From Thamnocephalis sphaerospora (lineage: Eukaryota > Zoopagomycota > Zoopagomycetes > Zoopagales > Sigmoideomycetaceae), in NCBI GenBank assembly GCA_003614735.1, contig KZ992448.1, positions 1-59,091 of the forward strand: DNA of 59,091 bases. Direction: 5' to 3'. Below, piece after piece: positions 57,445 through 59,091 of this stretch. A model generated the notes under the pieces. The model did not search any database. It saw only the letters and a list, made by a program, of their open reading frames with translations, and was not told the origin of the DNA. Within the stretch, counting starts at the first letter, position 1; every line of letters starts with the position of its first letter. Position numbers and translations under genes: made by a program.

Positions 57445-59091
57445 ATGCGTTTAATCACTACGCACAGTACCGCTCAAAATTTGCCGGACCGCACGTATAG
57501 CCCGTAAGTATTCTGCATGTGAGGGGCTTACAGACATGCGCCATGTGCGGTCAACAGCTCAAATGATCGTCACGCTCACTCACCGTCAAATAATGTTCAT
57601 CTTACTGTCGATCTCAGTGCGGTACCGTGTGCTCCAAAGCGGAGTTCTTTGCAGAAAGAGCCAGATGCACCATCACATACCACAGCACGCCAGCATCTGC
57701 TTCATGTGATACTGGCTGAGCAGCCGTTGCTGCTAAAGATACAGGTGCGCATCGGTACGCGAATTGATGGCCGCACGCTGTGCTAATATGCTGCTTTGTC
57801 GTGCAGTCTGCTTGCCACAAGTGGTGGAGCGACATTTTCTTTGTGTATATTGCCGAGCTGGGCTCGCAAAGATTTCTCCTTGCTACGCTTCCGTTGCCAT
57901 TCTGGTGCGGCTATGCGGAATTCAGCCGCAGGTAAATGCCTTCAGCGCCGGTGCTAGCGCCAGTACTAGCTAGCTAAGCGGCATATATCTTTGGTGCAGC
58001 CTCTGGATGATCGTTATCATCGGCGTCCTATCCACCTGCTGGCTCAAGGTATGCAAACACTGTCGCATATGGTGCTGTGAAACAGCAGATAGTTTACCCG
58101 GCACACAGGAGCTGTTTCGTTTGCCTAGACCGTGCTCGCCACATATTCGACGACTGACTATTACCAAAAAGCATCTTTTCGAGTACGGCTTTCCATCCTC
58201 TCACTCGACCAGCGCCATATCCATCGGCCTGTTTCTTCTGGAACAGCTGAATCGTCAGCAGTTGGCATCTGCAGGCGTGCCCACGGGGCAAAGCGATACT
58301 GTGCATCTGGCTGCGCGATGCGGCGTATGGCTGTATATGGTGGCACTCCCATTCAGCCGTATCTACTGCGGAATGCATGGCCTTTTGGATGTGAGTGCTG
58401 GCAGCCTGATAGGCGTCGTCGTCTATCAGATTTGGCTGCATGCATGGCCGACAGTGGATGCATGGATCTTGTCTGCCGATCCCACCGGTGAGCGTGGCCA
58501 GATCTTTGACGCGCAATACTTGTCTAACGCCCGTCTGCAATAGTTCCATTTGTGCTCACGTATGTGTGTATCAGCTTGGTCGCACTGCATCCGCGCCTTG
58601 GAAATAGTCCTTCCTGCCAGAATAGGCAAGTGTACGCACAGCCGCTCTAGAACATGTGGCCCATTTAGCTGACGCTTTGTCCAGCGTGTCGGTAGTCGCT
58701 GCGGCCCTAGGAGCATTCGTGGCCATATGGTATAGCGCGCTGCCATCGTCAGCAGCGTCACCGCGTAAGAACGTTTCGTCAGCTACTTTGCTAAATATGG
58801 CATTTCGCATTGGGCTTGGTAAGAAGACGGAGTGCTTATTGAGCGTCTGCCTTGTTTGCTTACCTTGTGGGTCGCTGTCTGTAGGTTCAATTTGCATTCA
58901 CGCATGGGGAAAGTGTTTCAAGCGTGTATTTGCGTGCACGCTGAGCACCACCTTTGAAAGGCTTCGGCAAACTCTGAGCAACGGCATGCGCTATGTTGCT
59001 GCGCCGCAAAACCCGACAAACATCTCAGAGGATGCTCTTCTTCTCGTCCGTTTCATCCACTACACTGGAATCGGCATGCTCGTTGCTCTGG
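57445..59091 (+). CDS. Long-chain-base-1-phosphate phosphatase, copy 2, cut by window end
   Basis: Tandem paralog of 54907-56448 with the same exon plan. Motifs are intact: K-ELFRLPRP, FPSSHSTSAISIG and SRIYCGMHGLLD. The position equivalent to the copy 1 ATG is CAC (57571), and the frame has no ATG back to an upstream TGA. A start at 57445 (MRLITTHSTAQNLPDR) fits if a 30-nt intron (57504-57533, GTAAGT..TTACAG) is removed; the junction keeps the frame. Exon 1 then reads on to LLHVILAEQPLLLKIQ (ends 57744). The intron at 58626-58684 begins with GC (AG|GCAAGT), and splicing there restores the reading seen in copy 1 (S-VSVVAAALGAF against S-VSAIATAFGVL). Coding continues to the window end (YTGIGMLVAL). 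Confidence 0.82.

Overview
This is a piece of a compact eukaryotic nuclear genome. Genes are split by many short GT..AG introns of about 50-120 nt, and the proteins are typically fungal: Cdc42, a Pda1-type pyruvate dehydrogenase E1-alpha, a fused aminodeoxychorismate synthase, an Sfc1-type succinate/fumarate carrier, Spb4, Tim21 and an LaeA-like methyltransferase. I read it as a fungus. Lineage-specific families (a seven-helix membrane family, F-box proteins, LaeA-like methyltransferases) and a bacterial-style wax ester synthase/DGAT suggest an early-diverging lineage rather than Dikarya, but that is inference. TAG, TGA and TAA all end well-conserved genes, so the code is standard.

Layout. 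1-5.3 kb (minus strand): 3' part of a sugar/drug-type MFS transporter, an F-box gene with one in-frame TAG, and a seven-helix membrane protein. 6.8-10.3 kb: fused PabA-PabB enzyme. 10.4-11.6 kb: a poorly resolved membrane-protein locus with competing ORFs on both strands. 11.7-16.9 kb (minus): pyruvate dehydrogenase E1-alpha, succinate/fumarate carrier, SLC35E3-like transporter. 16.9-19.3 kb: long pyrimidine-rich leader region, then CDC42 (plus). 21.7-26.4 kb: two more seven-helix genes, convergent-facing. 26.6-29.4 kb (minus): an unrecognised multi-exon gene and a WS/DGAT acyltransferase. 30-32 kb: a tRNA-Tyr relic and a broken second copy of the F-box gene. 32.2-37 kb (minus): methyltransferase and TTLL12-like protein. 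37.4-41.8 kb (plus): alkenal reductase and Spb4. 42-51.2 kb (minus): Tim21, eIF1 (with an intronic C/D snoRNA), HELLS/Irc5 remodeler, nodulin-like MFS transporter. 51-55 kb: no recognisable gene. 54.9 kb to the end: tandem long-chain-base phosphate phosphatases, the second cut by the window edge.

Most genes are unlinked housekeeping functions (mitochondrial metabolism and import, ribosome biogenesis, translation initiation, chromatin, polarity). The points of interest are: (i) an inverted, 22-kb-apart duplicate of a seven-helix gene followed by an F-box gene, with both F-box copies damaged; (ii) a three-member seven-helix family with one intron at a conserved place and phase; (iii) a box C/D snoRNA candidate inside the long eIF1 intron, with a 12-nt guide matching universally conserved large-subunit rRNA; (iv) a 21-nt micro-exon that encodes exactly the ATP-binding loop of the HELLS remodeler; (v) a GC-AG intron and a 30-nt putative intron in the second phosphatase copy; (vi) a perfect 19-bp hairpin between two genes. 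Exon limits were inferred by eye from reading frames, splice signals and family knowledge.
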